Assembly (NCBI GenBank): GCA_027293795.1
Contig: JAPYLE010000037.1
Location: forward strand, 1-5,758
From: Rickettsia endosymbiont of Ixodes persulcatus
GTDB taxonomy: Bacteria; Pseudomonadota; Alphaproteobacteria; Rickettsiales; Rickettsiaceae
Direction of reading: 5' to 3'
Length of the DNA: 5,758 bases
Shown here: positions 5,344 to 5,758 of the stretch, in pieces
How positions within the stretch are numbered: the first letter of the stretch is position 1
Layout of the letters: each line of letters opens with the position of its first letter
Program-made: the position numbers and the translations under genes
The notes under the pieces: generated by a model
The model's database searches: none
Seen by the model: the letters and a program-made list of their open reading frames with translations, nothing else
What the model was told of the DNA's origin: nothing

Positions 5344-5758
5344 ATGCAAAAGATATTGCTTCAAGGCCCGAATGTAAGTATGAAAAATGAAAATCCTGAT
5401 ATCAAGGAAATAAAAACCTTAGCTGAATTACCTTCAGGTACAGGTAATGAATATTTTATAAATGCACATGGGTCAGAGTTTTTCTATAAACCTACTAATT
5501 TAGGTTTATGGGGAAAAATTAAATCATATTTTAAGACAGACTCTTCTTTCTTATCCCTAGATAACTTTTCTGCTGAAGATAAAAGTGAAACTAGCATTTT
5601 AGATATTACGCTGCTTAATAAAATACAAAATAGCATCCCTGCAGATCAATATAATATTGTTCATATATACTCTTGTCATCAGGGGCCGCTCAACATCATT
5701 TAAATTATATACAGGGCAATATTGTGTTATGCACTTATAATAAAGCCAGTGATGTAAA
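5344..5758 (+). pseudogene. Candidate caspase-fold cysteine peptidase or effector-like protein, frameshifted, runs off the window
   Basis: I do not recognise a named family. ATG 5344 is chosen because AAGGA lies seven bases upstream (5332-5336); the upstream TTG 5326 is less likely. The first frame runs to TAA 5701-5703. From about 5683 another frame continues as AAQHHLNYIQGNIVLCTYNK to the window end, so one base was probably lost in or near the GGGG run 5682-5685. The joined protein has no signal peptide or membrane helix. Two strand-like segments each end in a candidate catalytic residue: EYFINAHG (His42, 5467-5469) and YNIVHIYSCHQGAA (Cys111, 5674-5676). A hydrophobic strand plus HG, then a hydrophobic strand plus a small residue and Cys, is the pattern of clan CD peptidases (caspases, C80 toxin peptidases, CHAT). 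The assignment is inference. It has its own promoter and is separate from the tra genes. Confidence 0.5.

Overview
The window is AT-rich and reads as a decaying accessory region of an obligate intracellular alphaproteobacterium, most likely Rickettsia or a close relative such as Orientia or Megaira. The reasons are the F-like conjugation genes in the order traL-traE-traK just inside a tyrosine integrase, a DnaA-like replication gene next to a tRNA-Val(GAC) 3' fragment, an IS3-family element, and many broken genes. This matches the Rickettsiales Amplified Genetic Element (RAGE). The genus is inference from remembered family features; no search was run.

Left part (1-1463, minus strand): the first codons of an IS3-family OrfA (1-70) belong to an element whose left end lies near 127-130. 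It cuts off the 3' end of a gene fragment at 85-513. Upstream lies a winged-helix, DnaA-like or Rep-like gene (510-1328) broken by one in-frame TAA inside a run of glutamine codons. The two fragments may be pieces of a single RAGE DnaA-like protein. Its leader carries a hairpin that covers the ribosome binding site, and its linker DNA carries a small array of CCAAA...TTTGG dyads.

Middle part (1464-2889): a 3' half of tRNA-Val(GAC), cut in the anticodon arm, marks an attachment site. About 0.4 kb of AT-rich DNA without a recognisable gene follows, then an integrase pseudogene. The N-terminal third of the integrase is on the plus strand with a frameshift. The next piece of the same protein is inverted on the minus strand between perfect 24-bp inverted repeats, and the catalytic domain is missing. 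Some 0.33 kb without a recognisable gene separates it from traL.

Right part (2890-5758, plus strand): traL is intact, traE is split by one frameshift, and traK has its signal peptide but appears to lack its C-terminal part. These are inner-membrane and periplasmic parts of an F-type type IV secretion system, but the set cannot assemble alone. Directly after traK the sequence changes to a corA magnesium-transporter pseudogene with at least four frame changes. The window ends in a separate gene with a near-consensus promoter, an operator-like palindrome and a good ribosome binding site. Its product has a His-Gly / Ser-Cys pattern like caspase-fold cysteine peptidases and carries one frameshift near the window end.

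The order Rep/DnaA-like gene, att, integrase, tra (with rep and int divergent) fits a junction between two tandem RAGE copies, or a copy of the circular form's attP region.
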